Positions 50,634-58,954 of a stretch of 64,000 nucleotides of DNA are shown here, one piece after another. Below the pieces are notes generated by a model. That model was given only the letters and a program-made list of their open reading frames with translations, did not search any database and was not told where the DNA came from. The stretch is from Actinomycetales bacterium Actino_02 (GTDB lineage: Bacteria; Actinomycetota; Actinomycetes; Propionibacteriales; Propionibacteriaceae). A program made the position numbers and the translations under genes. The stretch is taken from assembly GCA_001603275.1 (NCBI GenBank), contig LUYM01000016.1:1-64000 (forward strand), read 5' to 3'. The number at the start of each line of letters is the position of its first letter. Position 1 is the stretch's first letter.

Positions 50634-52013
50634 ATGGACGAGAAGCAGCGGAACCGTCTGCTAGGAGTGCTGTTCGTCGGCGTGCTGATGGGCGCGCTCG
50701 ACATCGCGATCGTGGGGCCGGCGCTGCCGGCGATCCAGGCGCAGTTCGGGCTCGACTCGCGCGCGGTCTCGTGGATCTTCAGCGTCTATGTGCTGGCGAA
50801 CCTGATCGGCACCCCGCTGATGGCAAAGCTCTCCGACAACTTCGGACGCCGCGCGATCTACCTCGCCGACGTGGCGCTGTTCGCGATCGGCTCGGCCGTG
50901 GTGATCGCCTCCGGACTGGCCGGCGGCTTCGTCCTGCTGCTGATCGGACGCGCAATCCAGGGCTTCGGCGCCGGTGGCATCTTCCCGGTGGCCAGTGCGG
51001 TCATCGGGGACACCTTCCCGGCCGAAAAGCGGGGGAGCGCGCTCGGTCTGATCGGGGCCGTATTCGGCATCGCCTTCGTGATCGGCCCGATCCTGGGCGG
51101 CGTGCTGCTGCTGGCCGGCTGGCAATGGCTGTTCGTGATCAACCTGCCGATCGCCGCCGTGGTGATGGTGCTGGCCTGGCGGGAGCTCCCGCACGAGCGG
51201 CACGCCGAAGCCGGCAGTTTCGACTGGCTGGGCATGGCGCTCCTCGCGATCGCACTGGCCGCCCTCGACCTGGGCCTGGTCAGCATCGACACCGCCAACT
51301 TCGTGGCCTCGGTGGCCACCCCGGCAGTCTGGGGTTGGCTGCTGGCGTCCGCTGTGGCGTGGGTGTTGCTGGTATTGGTCGAGCAGCGCGCGACCAGTCC
51401 GGTGTTCCCGGTCGGCCTGTTCGCCCGCCGCCAGCTGCGGCTGGGCTACCTGCTCACCGCCGGTGCCGGCCTGGGCGAAGCCAGCCTGGTGTTCATGCCG
51501 CTGCTGGCCGTCACCGCGTTGGGCGTGACCAGTGGGGTCGGCAGCTTCCTGCTGATGCCGGTGGTGCTGGCCATGGGCGCCGGTTCGCCGATCGCCGGAC
51601 GACTGCTGGACCGCTTCGGCTCCCGAATCGTCATCGTGATCGGGGTGGCAATCATGGCCATCGGCATGTTCCTGCTGAGCCTCACCGCCAGCGTCTTGTG
51701 GCTGTTCATCGCCTCCGGACTGCTGATCGGTTTTGGCATGTCCGCACTGCTAGGCGCCCCGATCCGCTACGTCACCCTCAACGAGACCACCGCAGAGGAG
51801 CGATCCTCGGCCCAGGGCCTGGTGAATGTGTTCACCAGCATCGGCCAGTTACTCGGCGCAGCCGTCGTGGGTGCCGTTGCGGCCTCGGCCACGTCACCGG
51901 CGTTGGGCTACACCAACGCGTTCCTCTTCATCGGCTGGATCGGGGTGGCGCTGCTGGTCGCCGCGGTGTTCCTGAAGTCGAAGGGCGACGAAGCGCGCCC
52001 AGCCGTGCGGTAA
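50634..52013 (+). CDS. DHA2-type MFS multidrug exporter
   Basis: 459 aa, about 12-14 helices. Motif A-like loop MAKLSDNFGRRAIYLAD, DHA2 motifs GRAIQGFGAGGIFPVASAVIGDTFPAEKRGSALGLIGAVFGIAFVIGPILGG (motif C). Asp in TM1 (GALDIAIVGPALP). Directly followed by a TetR regulator (9 bp) with a palindrome in its promoter, so it is probably an inducible drug or metabolite exporter. Substrate unknown. Confidence 0.88.
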   Translation: MDEKQRNRLLGVLFVGVLMGALDIAIVGPALPAIQAQFGLDSRAVSWIFSVYVLANLIGTPLMAKLSDNFGRRAIYLADVALFAIGSAVVIASGLAGGFVLLLIGRAIQGFGAGGIFPVASAVIGDTFPAEKRGSALGLIGAVFGIAFVIGPILGGVLLLAGWQWLFVINLPIAAVVMVLAWRELPHERHAEAGSFDWLGMALLAIALAALDLGLVSIDTANFVASVATPAVWGWLLASAVAWVLLVLVEQRATSPVFPVGLFARRQLRLGYLLTAGAGLGEASLVFMPLLAVTALGVTSGVGSFLLMPVVLAMGAGSPIAGRLLDRFGSRIVIVIGVAIMAIGMFLLSLTASVLWLFIASGLLIGFGMSALLGAPIRYVTLNETTAEERSSAQGLVNVFTSIGQLLGAAVVGAVAASATSPALGYTNAFLFIGWIGVALLVAAVFLKSKGDEARPAVR

Positions 52014-52022
52014 CGTCCGATC

Positions 52023-52574
52023 ATGCGCGAGCGGATTCTCCAGACGGCCACCGTCCAGTTCCTGGAACGGGGTTACGACGGGGTCTCCATGCGCGAGATC
52101 GCCGAGGCCTGCGGCATCACCAAGGCGGCGCTGTACTACCACTTCACCGGCAAGGCCGAACTGCTCGCCGAGATCTTCACTGAATCCCTCGGCCAGATGG
52201 CCGACCTGGTCGAGGCCGGGCGCGCTCGCCAGGGATCGGTTGAGGACCGGATTCGCTGGATCATCGAACGCATCTTCGAGATGCCGACCGAGCAGCGCGC
52301 GATCATCCGGCTGGCCCGCCACGACACCGACCGGCTCGACGAGGCCGACCGGGTCAGCGTCGGAAAGGCCTACTCCGAGCGCTTCCTGCAGCCCATCGCG
52401 GGTCTGCTGGCCGAGGGCAGTGCGAGCGGCGAGCTTCGCCAGTTCGACCCGGATTGGGGCCTGTGGGTGCTCCTCGGGATGCTCTACCCGTTCCTGGTTC
52501 CGCCCGGCATCAGTTCCGACCCGCGCGCCATCACCGAGTTGATGGACGTGTTCTTCCACGGCACGGCAGGCTGA
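52023..52574 (+). CDS. TetR-family repressor of the adjacent exporter
   Basis: 183 aa. N-terminal HTH (about 3-48: RILQTATVQFLERGYDGVSMREIAEACGITKAALYYHFTGKAELL) and helical ligand domain. It follows the exporter by nine bases. A TAACGT box that includes the exporter's stop codon lies exactly six bases before its ATG, so it may also have its own leaderless promoter. It likely binds the palindrome at 50604. Confidence 0.87.
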   Translation: MRERILQTATVQFLERGYDGVSMREIAEACGITKAALYYHFTGKAELLAEIFTESLGQMADLVEAGRARQGSVEDRIRWIIERIFEMPTEQRAIIRLARHDTDRLDEADRVSVGKAYSERFLQPIAGLLAEGSASGELRQFDPDWGLWVLLGMLYPFLVPPGISSDPRAITELMDVFFHGTAG

Positions 52575-52613
52575 TCCACATCAGCTGAGCCGGCCTGAGT
52601 CGAAGGAGGTCGC

Positions 52614-53708
52614 ATGCGTCCCGTTCTGCGCAGTGCGATCGGCCTCGCCACCGCGGTTTCGCTGGTCGGCTGCGGAGCGTTGGGTCAGACGCCGGCCACA
52701 GCCACCGACGATCCCACGCTTCGGGCGGTCATCGCCACGGCCGAAAGCTCGGTGGCCAAAGTCCTCGCCACTCGCTGTGACGCCGGACCGATTCCCGGAT
52801 CCGCCTTCGTGGTGGGTCCCGGTCTTCTCCTCACCGCCGCCCACGTCGTCACCGGCTCGCGTCAGGTGGCTGTCGCATTCCCGGGCGGCACCATGGCGCT
52901 GGCCGAGGTGGCCGGACTCGATCCGTCCGCCGATACCGCACTGCTGCGAACCACGGCCGAGCTCCCGGCGGCGCTGCCGCTGCTGACCGACCCGGCCACT
53001 GTGGGTGCACCGATGGCCCTGATCGGCCACCCGCTCGGCGGGGACGGTGTGTCGGCGGCTCAGGGCGTGATCACCTCCATCGGCGACCAGGTAGTAGTCA
53101 ACGGCTTCGACATGAACCGACTGCTCACTTTCGACGTCGAAGTAGCTCCCGGCAACAGCGGTGGTCCGGCGCTCGACCGCACCGGTGCGGTGGCCGGCAT
53201 GATCGTGGCCCGGATGGGCGGCAAGCCCTGGCGGGATCGATCCGCTCAGGTGACTGTGGCCATTCCGGCATCAGTGCTGGCCGAGCATCTGGCCGGTTGG
53301 CCGGATCCGGTCACCGTCTCGCCATGCTCCGGGGAGGCCGATGCTGCGGGGCAGGCGCCGCTGATCGGTGAGGAATCGATCGACGATGAGCCGGTGCTCA
53401 GCGTCTGGCTGCTCGCAGCCGGCCTCAACGCCGGCCAGTACCCGAGCAGTTGGCAGCTGCTCACCCCGGCGGCTCGGCTGGGCGCCGGCAGCTTTGAGAC
53501 CTGGCAGCGCGATGCCGCCGCCACCCGCTGGCGCTCGCTGCAGATTCACTCAGTGCAGCGGGACGGTGAGCGGGCAGCGGTTTCGATCCGGGCCGAGGCG
53601 GTGCGGGGCGAGGCCTGCGCCGTGCTGGCGCAGGAGTATCAGCTGCGCCGAGTGGATGGCATCTGGCTGATCGACCAGCTCAGTCAACGGCCGGACGGCA
53701 CCTGCTGA
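52614..53708 (+). CDS. Secreted trypsin-like serine protease, lipoprotein
   Basis: 364 aa; GAAGGAGG before ATG. Signal with lipobox LVGC (Cys about 20). Protease domain (about 40-225): His in LLTAAHVVTG (about 78), Asp in DPSADTALLRT (about 105), Ser in APGNSGGPALD (about 184): a full HtrA/trypsin triad. C-terminal about 100 residues form a separate domain with a Cys pair, and there is no PDZ. It probably acts at the cell surface. Confidence 0.88.
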   Translation: MRPVLRSAIGLATAVSLVGCGALGQTPATATDDPTLRAVIATAESSVAKVLATRCDAGPIPGSAFVVGPGLLLTAAHVVTGSRQVAVAFPGGTMALAEVAGLDPSADTALLRTTAELPAALPLLTDPATVGAPMALIGHPLGGDGVSAAQGVITSIGDQVVVNGFDMNRLLTFDVEVAPGNSGGPALDRTGAVAGMIVARMGGKPWRDRSAQVTVAIPASVLAEHLAGWPDPVTVSPCSGEADAAGQAPLIGEESIDDEPVLSVWLLAAGLNAGQYPSSWQLLTPAARLGAGSFETWQRDAAATRWRSLQIHSVQRDGERAAVSIRAEAVRGEACAVLAQEYQLRRVDGIWLIDQLSQRPDGTC

Positions 53709-53727
53709 GCTGCGCTCAATCCGAGGT

Positions 53728-55197
53728 TCACCAGGCCTGATGGACGATCTGTCCGGCCACCATCGTGGCCGCCACCGGCATCGCCCGCAGCCGCACGGCG
53801 ACGCTCGCGCTGTCGCCGTCGGCCAGTGGATCGGCCTCCAGCAGCACCAGATCTGCCGGGGCGCCCGCGATCGGCGTGCCGTGCCCGTCGGTGCTCGCGG
53901 CCAGCACCTGGGCCGTCGTCAGTGAGTGCTCGGGGTGCCAGGGCACATCCTCGGGCTCGCCGCGATGGACGGCGGCCGCCATCGCCAGCCACGGATCCAA
54001 CGGAGCCACCGGCGCATCCGAGCCGAGCGCCAGCTCGACGCCAGCCTCGGCCAGTTCGCGCAGCGGGAAGCTGCGGGCGGCCCGGGCCTCGTCCCAGATC
54101 ACCTCGGTGACGCCGCGGTCGTCCAGCAGATGCGCGGGCTGGACGCTGGCAGTCAGTCCGAGGCGGGCGATCTCGGCCACCTGGTCGGGGCCGGCCAACT
54201 GGGCGTGCTCGATGCTGCCCCTGGCACCGGTGGTGGCGAAGGCGTCCAGCGCGATCTGCAGGGCTGCGTCACCGATCGCATGCAACGCAATCTTGAGGCC
54301 GCACTCCTTGGCCCGGCCGAGCAGTCGGGCCAGCTCGGGGGCCGGGGCGTTCTGCACTCCGTGGGCACCGTCGGCATAGGGCTCTCGACAGTGCGCGGTC
54401 TGAGTGTTCAGCGAACCGTCGGAGATGATCTTCAGTGCGCCCATGGTCAGCAGCGGCTCGCCGTCGATCACATCGCCCGTGTGCAGTCCGGCGGCGATCG
54501 CCTGCTCCAGGTCCACCGGATAGGTGGACGTCCGGACGCGCAGCCCGACGCCGACCTGGCGATAACGCTGCGGCCAGCGGGCGAAGCCCGGCTCGAACTC
54601 GTAGTCCACGATGCCGACCACGCCGCGCGCGGCAGCCGCCTGCATGGCTGCGGCATAGGCCGACGGCCCGACCTGGGCGTCCTCGGCTGCCAGCACGGCC
54701 GGCAGCAGGTCGAACCATTCGGCCTCGCGGAGCAGCCCGTCGCGGGGCGCGAGTCCGAAGCGGCGCAGGGCGGCCGAGTTCAACCAGCCGGAGTGTGCGT
54801 CCCCGCTGACCAGGACGATCGGACGATCCTCACTGACCTCGTCCAATGCGGACGTGGTCGGCGCCTCGGCCCACGACGAAGGACGAAACCCGCCGCCGAC
54901 CAGCACCTCACCGGGCGCGCCCAGCCCGGCCCGAACCCGGGCAATAGCTTCAGCTCGGGTGGTCGAACCGGCCAGGTCCAGCCGGGTTCCTTGCCGCGAC
55001 CACTGGCCCAGATGGGTGTGCTGATCCCAGAGTCCGGGGATCAGCCAGCGGCCGGTGGCGTCCAACTCGTCCTCGCCGGGCAGCCGCTCCAGCGACGGCC
55101 CGACGGCGGCGATCCGATCACCATCGATCCGCAGATCAACCAGCCCGGTTGGTGCCGCCGAACCCAGCGGCACCAACCGAACCTGACGAAGCAGCAC
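53728..55197 (-). CDS. YtcJ-like amidohydrolase (amidohydrolase 3 family)
   Basis: 489 aa. Metal motif WDQHTHLG (HxH, about 58-60), a middle ALHAIGDAALQIALDAF His region, and SDAPVAPLDPW (Asp about 405). C-terminal beta strand closing the composite domain. GTG start one base after the alanine dehydrogenase stop, so cotranscribed. Family members hydrolyse amide or formamide bonds; the substrate is unknown. Confidence 0.87.
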   Translation of the reverse strand: MLLRQVRLVPLGSAAPTGLVDLRIDGDRIAAVGPSLERLPGEDELDATGRWLIPGLWDQHTHLGQWSRQGTRLDLAGSTTRAEAIARVRAGLGAPGEVLVGGGFRPSSWAEAPTTSALDEVSEDRPIVLVSGDAHSGWLNSAALRRFGLAPRDGLLREAEWFDLLPAVLAAEDAQVGPSAYAAAMQAAAARGVVGIVDYEFEPGFARWPQRYRQVGVGLRVRTSTYPVDLEQAIAAGLHTGDVIDGEPLLTMGALKIISDGSLNTQTAHCREPYADGAHGVQNAPAPELARLLGRAKECGLKIALHAIGDAALQIALDAFATTGARGSIEHAQLAGPDQVAEIARLGLTASVQPAHLLDDRGVTEVIWDEARAARSFPLRELAEAGVELALGSDAPVAPLDPWLAMAAAVHRGEPEDVPWHPEHSLTTAQVLAASTDGHGTPIAGAPADLVLLEADPLADGDSASVAVRLRAMPVAATMVAGQIVHQAW

Positions 55198-55198
55198 C

Positions 55199-56314
55199 TC
55201 AGTCGAGCAGGTCGGACGTGCGCACGCAGTCCAGCCCGAACGCGTCGGCGACGCCGGGGAAGGTGATCTGTCCGGCGTGGGTGTTCAGACCCAGCGCCAG
55301 CGCGTGATTCTCCTTGCAGGCGCGCTTCCAGCCCTTGCCGGCCAGCTGCAGGGCGTAGGCCAAGGTGGCGTTGGTGAGCGCCCAGGTGGAGGTGTTCGGC
55401 ACCGCACCGGGCATATTCGCCACGCAGTAGAAGATCGAGTTGTGTACCGCGAAGGTCGGGTCATCGTGGGTGGTCGGCTTGGAGTCCTCGAAGCAGCCAC
55501 CCTGGTCGATGGCCACATCCACCAGCACTGAGCCGGGCTTCATGGCAGCCACCATCTCATTAGTGACCAGCTTGGGCGCCTTGGCTCCGGGGATCAGCAC
55601 AGTGCCGATCACCATGTCGGCGGCCAGCACCTGCTCCCGGACGCTCAGCTTGGAGCTGACGATGCCGTGCACCCGGTTCTCGTAGCGCCAGAAGGTGTTG
55701 CGCAGCTTGTCCAGATCAGTGTCCAGGATGGTCACGTCCGCGCCCATGCCCAGAGCCACGTTGGCGGCGTTCTGCCCGGCAGTGCCGCCGCCCAGGATGA
55801 CCACCTTGGCGTTGGCGACGCCACCGACGCAGCCCATCAGCACACCGCGTCCGCCCTGAGCCTTCATCATCGAGTAGGCACCGACCTGCGGAGCCAGGCA
55901 GCCGGCCACCTCAGACATCGGGTAGAGCAGGGGGAGCAGGCCGCTGGGCAGCTGGACGGTCTCGTAGGCGATCGCCGTGGTGCCCGAGGCCAGCAGGGCG
56001 TCAGTCAGCTCGCGATCGGCGGCAAGGTGCAGATAGGTGAACAGCAGCAGGTCGTCGCGCAGGTAGCCGTACTCGGACTCGATCGGCTCCTTGACCTTGA
56101 GCACCATCTCGCCGGCCGCCCAGGTTTCCGCTGCGGTCGGCAGGATCTTGGCGCCCTGCGCGAGGTACTCGGCATCGGAGATCGATGAGCCGATTCCAGC
56201 GCCGGCCTGAATGAAGACTTCGTGTCCGTGGCCGACCAACTCGGCGACACCGACGGGAGTGATGGCCACCCGGTATTCGTGGTTCTTGACCTCGGCGGGT
56301 ACGGCGATCCGCAT
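55199..56314 (-). CDS. ald: Alanine dehydrogenase
   Basis: 371 aa, full length. MRIAVPAEVKNHEYRVAITPVGV start, KVKEPIESEYGYLRDDLLLFTYLHLA with catalytic His (about 96), NAD-binding ILGGGTAGQNAANVALGMGADVTILD, SVLVDVAIDQGGCFEDSKPTTHDDP. Reversibly deaminates L-alanine to pyruvate with NAD. AAAGGAC precedes the ATG. First gene of a two-gene unit with the YtcJ-like hydrolase. Confidence 0.95.
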   Translation of the reverse strand: MRIAVPAEVKNHEYRVAITPVGVAELVGHGHEVFIQAGAGIGSSISDAEYLAQGAKILPTAAETWAAGEMVLKVKEPIESEYGYLRDDLLLFTYLHLAADRELTDALLASGTTAIAYETVQLPSGLLPLLYPMSEVAGCLAPQVGAYSMMKAQGGRGVLMGCVGGVANAKVVILGGGTAGQNAANVALGMGADVTILDTDLDKLRNTFWRYENRVHGIVSSKLSVREQVLAADMVIGTVLIPGAKAPKLVTNEMVAAMKPGSVLVDVAIDQGGCFEDSKPTTHDDPTFAVHNSIFYCVANMPGAVPNTSTWALTNATLAYALQLAGKGWKRACKENHALALGLNTHAGQITFPGVADAFGLDCVRTSDLLD

Positions 56315-56442
56315 CCTTGCGTCCTTTCGGTTCAGGGCCGGTCCTGCCCGACCCGGGAAAAGTTTGCTACACCTCGGTTAAGACCGGATGTCGGCACACC
56401 TGGCCTGAGTGCCGTTGGTGAGGCGCTAAACTCGTTTCCGAA

Positions 56443-56568
56443 CGTGCTCCGGGGTCGGTGTAAGTCCGAACCGGCGGTGATAGTCCGCGACCCGTTCCTG
56501 CTTGCAGGAGCGGTTGACTCGGTGAAACTCCGAGACCGACGGTGAAAGTCCGGATGGGAGGCAGCACG
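56443..56568 (+). ncRNA. FMN riboswitch (RFN element)
   Basis: The conserved RFN blocks are present in order: CTCCGGGGTCGGTG, AAGTCCGAACCGGCGGTGAT, AGTCCGCGACCCG, a variable stem, TTGACTCGGTGAAACTCCGA, GACCGACGGTGAAAGTCC, GGATGGGAGGCAGCACG. P1 pairs CGTGCT (56443-56448) with AGCACG (56563-56568). It lies 80 bp before the RibX-like gene. A TAAACT box (56427-56432) is a plausible -10. FMN binding should lower expression. Confidence 0.95.
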
Positions 56569-56621
56569 CGGCGTCGCCACGCGATCTGATCGCCTCGGCG
56601 AGCCGTTGCGCATCCCAAGAA

Positions 56622-56644
56622 CCGCCTCGAAGCTGAGGCGGAGG
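56622..56644 (+). promoter_or_regulatory. Shine-Dalgarno-overlapping hairpin of the riboswitch expression platform
   Basis: CCGCCTC (56622-56628) pairs with GAGGCGG (56635-56641). The last two G of the stem are the first bases of GGAGG, the ribosome-binding site for the ATG at 56650. This suggests translational control by the upstream FMN aptamer. Confidence 0.6.
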
Positions 56645-56649
56645 ATTGG

Positions 56650-57402
56650 ATGAAGCGCGAGTTTGCAGCTCCGGTGGCCCTGGGTGGGCTGCTGATCGTC
56701 GGCTGGCTGGTGACGGCCAGTGCGAACCCGTCCGCGCTGCTGCCCGGACCCGGCGCGGTGCTCGCCCGGCTGGCCGGCTTCGTTGTTGACTCCAGCTACT
56801 GGGGCTACCTGGGGACCACAGTCTTGGAAGCCTTCGGCGGTGCCCTGCTCGGCACGGCGGTCGCCCTGCCGATGGCCGCGCTGATCCACCGCTCGCGTTG
56901 GGCCGCCGCGGCGATTAACCCCTTCCTGGGCGCCACCCAGGCGATTCCGGCGGTCGCAATCGCGCCGCTGCTGGTGCTGTGGATCGGTTACGGGCTGACT
57001 CCGGTGATCGTGCTGTGTGCGCTGATCGTTTTCTTCCCGATCCTGATCTCGACGGTGATCGGCCTGCGCCATGTGGACGCCGACGTCGTCGATGCGGCCC
57101 GAATGGACGGGGCCGGCAGCTGGCAGCTGCTCACCCAGGTCGAGTTCCCGATGGCCCTGGCCTCGGTGCTCGGCGGCATCCGCAACGGCGTCACCCTCTC
57201 GGTCACCGGCGCCATCGTCGGCGAGATGGTGATGGGCGGCGGCGGGCTGGGCACCGTCCTCACCGTCCAACGCGACTCCTTCGATACCGCCGGGATGATC
57301 GGGACCGTCATCGTGCTCGCCCTGATCGCATCGTCGGCCTATGCCGTCATCCACCGCTGGGAGCGCAACTCCCGGGTGATCGAGTCTTTCCGCAGGTCCT
57401 GA
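56650..57402 (+). CDS. ribX: ABC transporter permease, RibX-like (riboflavin uptake)
   Basis: 250 aa, about six helices, BPD_transp_1 domain with the EAA loop DAARMDGAGSWQLLTQVEFPMALASVLGGIRNGVTLS (about 153-190). Of the nitrate/taurine/NMT1 permease class. Being first behind an FMN riboswitch, with an NMT1-like binding protein next, it corresponds to RibX of the RibXY system predicted in Chloroflexi and Actinobacteria. No ATPase gene follows, so a shared ATPase encoded elsewhere is needed. The ribosome-binding site is part of a hairpin. Confidence 0.85.
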   Translation: MKREFAAPVALGGLLIVGWLVTASANPSALLPGPGAVLARLAGFVVDSSYWGYLGTTVLEAFGGALLGTAVALPMAALIHRSRWAAAAINPFLGATQAIPAVAIAPLLVLWIGYGLTPVIVLCALIVFFPILISTVIGLRHVDADVVDAARMDGAGSWQLLTQVEFPMALASVLGGIRNGVTLSVTGAIVGEMVMGGGGLGTVLTVQRDSFDTAGMIGTVIVLALIASSAYAVIHRWERNSRVIESFRRS

Positions 57403-57413
57403 AAGGAACAGCT

Positions 57414-58436
57414 ATGCGCAAGATCCTTGTGGCCGTCCTGGCCGCCGCTGTGTTCGCCCTCGTCGGTTGTTCGCAGCCGGCGAGTTCGACGACGCCGAGC
57501 TCGACGACGCCGAGCAGCTCCGCTGCGCTGCCGGCGGCCACGATCGGGCTGACCTACATTCCGAACGTCCAGTTCAGCCCGTTCTACGTCGCTGAGTCCC
57601 AGGGCAGCTTCACCAAGGCCGGCGTGGACGCCACCTTGCGCCATCACGGCACCTCCGAGGGCCTGTTCACCGCCTTGGTGGCCGGCCAGGAGCAGTTCGT
57701 GGTGGCCGGCGGGGACGAGATGCTGCAGGCCCGGTCGCAGGGCATGGATCTGGTCGCTGTGTCGGCCTACTACCGCAGCTACCCGGTGGTGCTGATCGTG
57801 CCGGACAGCTCGTCGATCACCAGCCTGGCCGATCTCAAGGGGCATTCGATCGGAATCCCCGGCAAGTATGGGGAGAGCTGGTTCGGGCTGCAGGTCGCCC
57901 TGCGCAGCGCGGGCTTGAGTGAGTCCGACGTGAAGATCAAGGAGATCGGCTACACCCAGCAGGCTGCGCTGCAGGGCGGCAAGGTGGACGCCATCATCGG
58001 CTTCTCCAACAACGATCTGGTCCAGGCGACGCTGGCCAACTTCCCCGCCCGCTCGATTCCGATCACCAGCGGCGACGTCCCGCTGGTCGGGGCCAGCCTG
58101 ATCACCACGACCGCCTACGCCAAGGCTCACCCGGAGGTCGTTCGCGCGGTAGTGGCCGGCACCCTGGCCGGGATTTCGTCGGTCGTCGCCGACCAGAGCC
58201 AGGCGATGACGATTTCGGCGGACTACATCCCCGGCCTGGACGTGGCCGCGACCAAGGCGGCCGCTGAGGCCACCATCGCCGCCACGATTCCGCTCTGGAA
58301 GGGTGCCGACGGAGTCATCAGCGGAAAACTCGATTCATCGCAGTGGGCAAAGATGGCCGAATTCATGGGCGCCAATGGTTTGACCACAAGCACCCAGGAT
58401 CCGACACTGGCGATGAGCAACGACTACCTCGGCTAG
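57414..58436 (+). CDS. ribY: Riboflavin-type substrate-binding lipoprotein, RibY-like
   Basis: 340 aa; AAAGGAA before ATG. Lipobox LVGC (Cys about 19), a Ser/Thr/Pro linker with a repeated STTPSS unit, then an NMT1/THI5-like periplasmic-binding fold (about 42-340: IGLTYIPNVQFSPFYVAESQGSFTKAGVDATLRHHGTSEGLFTALVAGQEQFVVAGGDEML). Under the same FMN riboswitch as the permease, which points to riboflavin or a precursor as ligand rather than thiamine precursors. Confidence 0.85.
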   Translation: MRKILVAVLAAAVFALVGCSQPASSTTPSSTTPSSSAALPAATIGLTYIPNVQFSPFYVAESQGSFTKAGVDATLRHHGTSEGLFTALVAGQEQFVVAGGDEMLQARSQGMDLVAVSAYYRSYPVVLIVPDSSSITSLADLKGHSIGIPGKYGESWFGLQVALRSAGLSESDVKIKEIGYTQQAALQGGKVDAIIGFSNNDLVQATLANFPARSIPITSGDVPLVGASLITTTAYAKAHPEVVRAVVAGTLAGISSVVADQSQAMTISADYIPGLDVAATKAAAEATIAATIPLWKGADGVISGKLDSSQWAKMAEFMGANGLTTSTQDPTLAMSNDYLG

Positions 58437-58502
58437 AACTCCGACCCTGGGAGATACCCTCTGTGGAGGCGAGAGATCATTCCGCGGTGAGATAGGAGGG
58501 AC

Positions 58503-58946
58503 GTGTCCGCTGTGACTGTGCCCAGCTGGGACGAGTATTTCCTCACTATCGCCTCTGCGGTGGCCACCCGGGCCAAGTGCACTCGGCGTCGGGTGGGTGC
58601 GGTGTTGGTGCTGGACCGGCGGATCATCGCCACCGGCTACAACGGCGCGGCACCCGGCCATCCCGACTGTCTGGAGGGCGCCTGCCCGCGCGGTCAGCTC
58701 AGCTATGACCAAGTGCCCGGACTCGGTGACTACGACCGTCCGGGCACTCCCGGCTTCTGCATCGCCATCCATGCCGAGGTGAATGCGCTGCTGTTCGCCA
58801 CCAGAGACACCAAGGGCGCCACCGCCTACATCACCGATCCACCGTGTCCCGGCTGTCGCAAGGCTCTTGCCGCCGCGGGCATCGAGAGAGCAGTCTGGCC
58901 GCAGGGTGAGCACAACGCTGCACAGCTGGTGGATTGGACCAGGTAG
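58503..58946 (+). CDS. dCMP deaminase-like cytidine/deoxycytidylate deaminase
   Basis: 147 aa, GTG start with AGGAGGG just upstream. Zinc motif HAEVNAL (about 81-87) with PPCPGCRKAL (about 114-123), and the extra Cys/His region GYNGAAPGHPDCLEGACPRG seen in ComEB/dCMP deaminases. It would convert dCMP to dUMP for thymidylate synthesis. It lies 66 bp after ribY. The link to riboflavin metabolism is positional only, though RibD deaminases belong to the same superfamily. Confidence 0.87.
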   Translation: MSAVTVPSWDEYFLTIASAVATRAKCTRRRVGAVLVLDRRIIATGYNGAAPGHPDCLEGACPRGQLSYDQVPGLGDYDRPGTPGFCIAIHAEVNALLFATRDTKGATAYITDPPCPGCRKALAAAGIERAVWPQGEHNAAQLVDWTR

Positions 58947-58954
58947 GTAGTCCG

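Noticed and set aside
57473-57520. Short direct repeat in ribY (STTPSS codons)
   Set aside because: It is a low-complexity linker behind the lipobox, common in lipoproteins, not a separate element.
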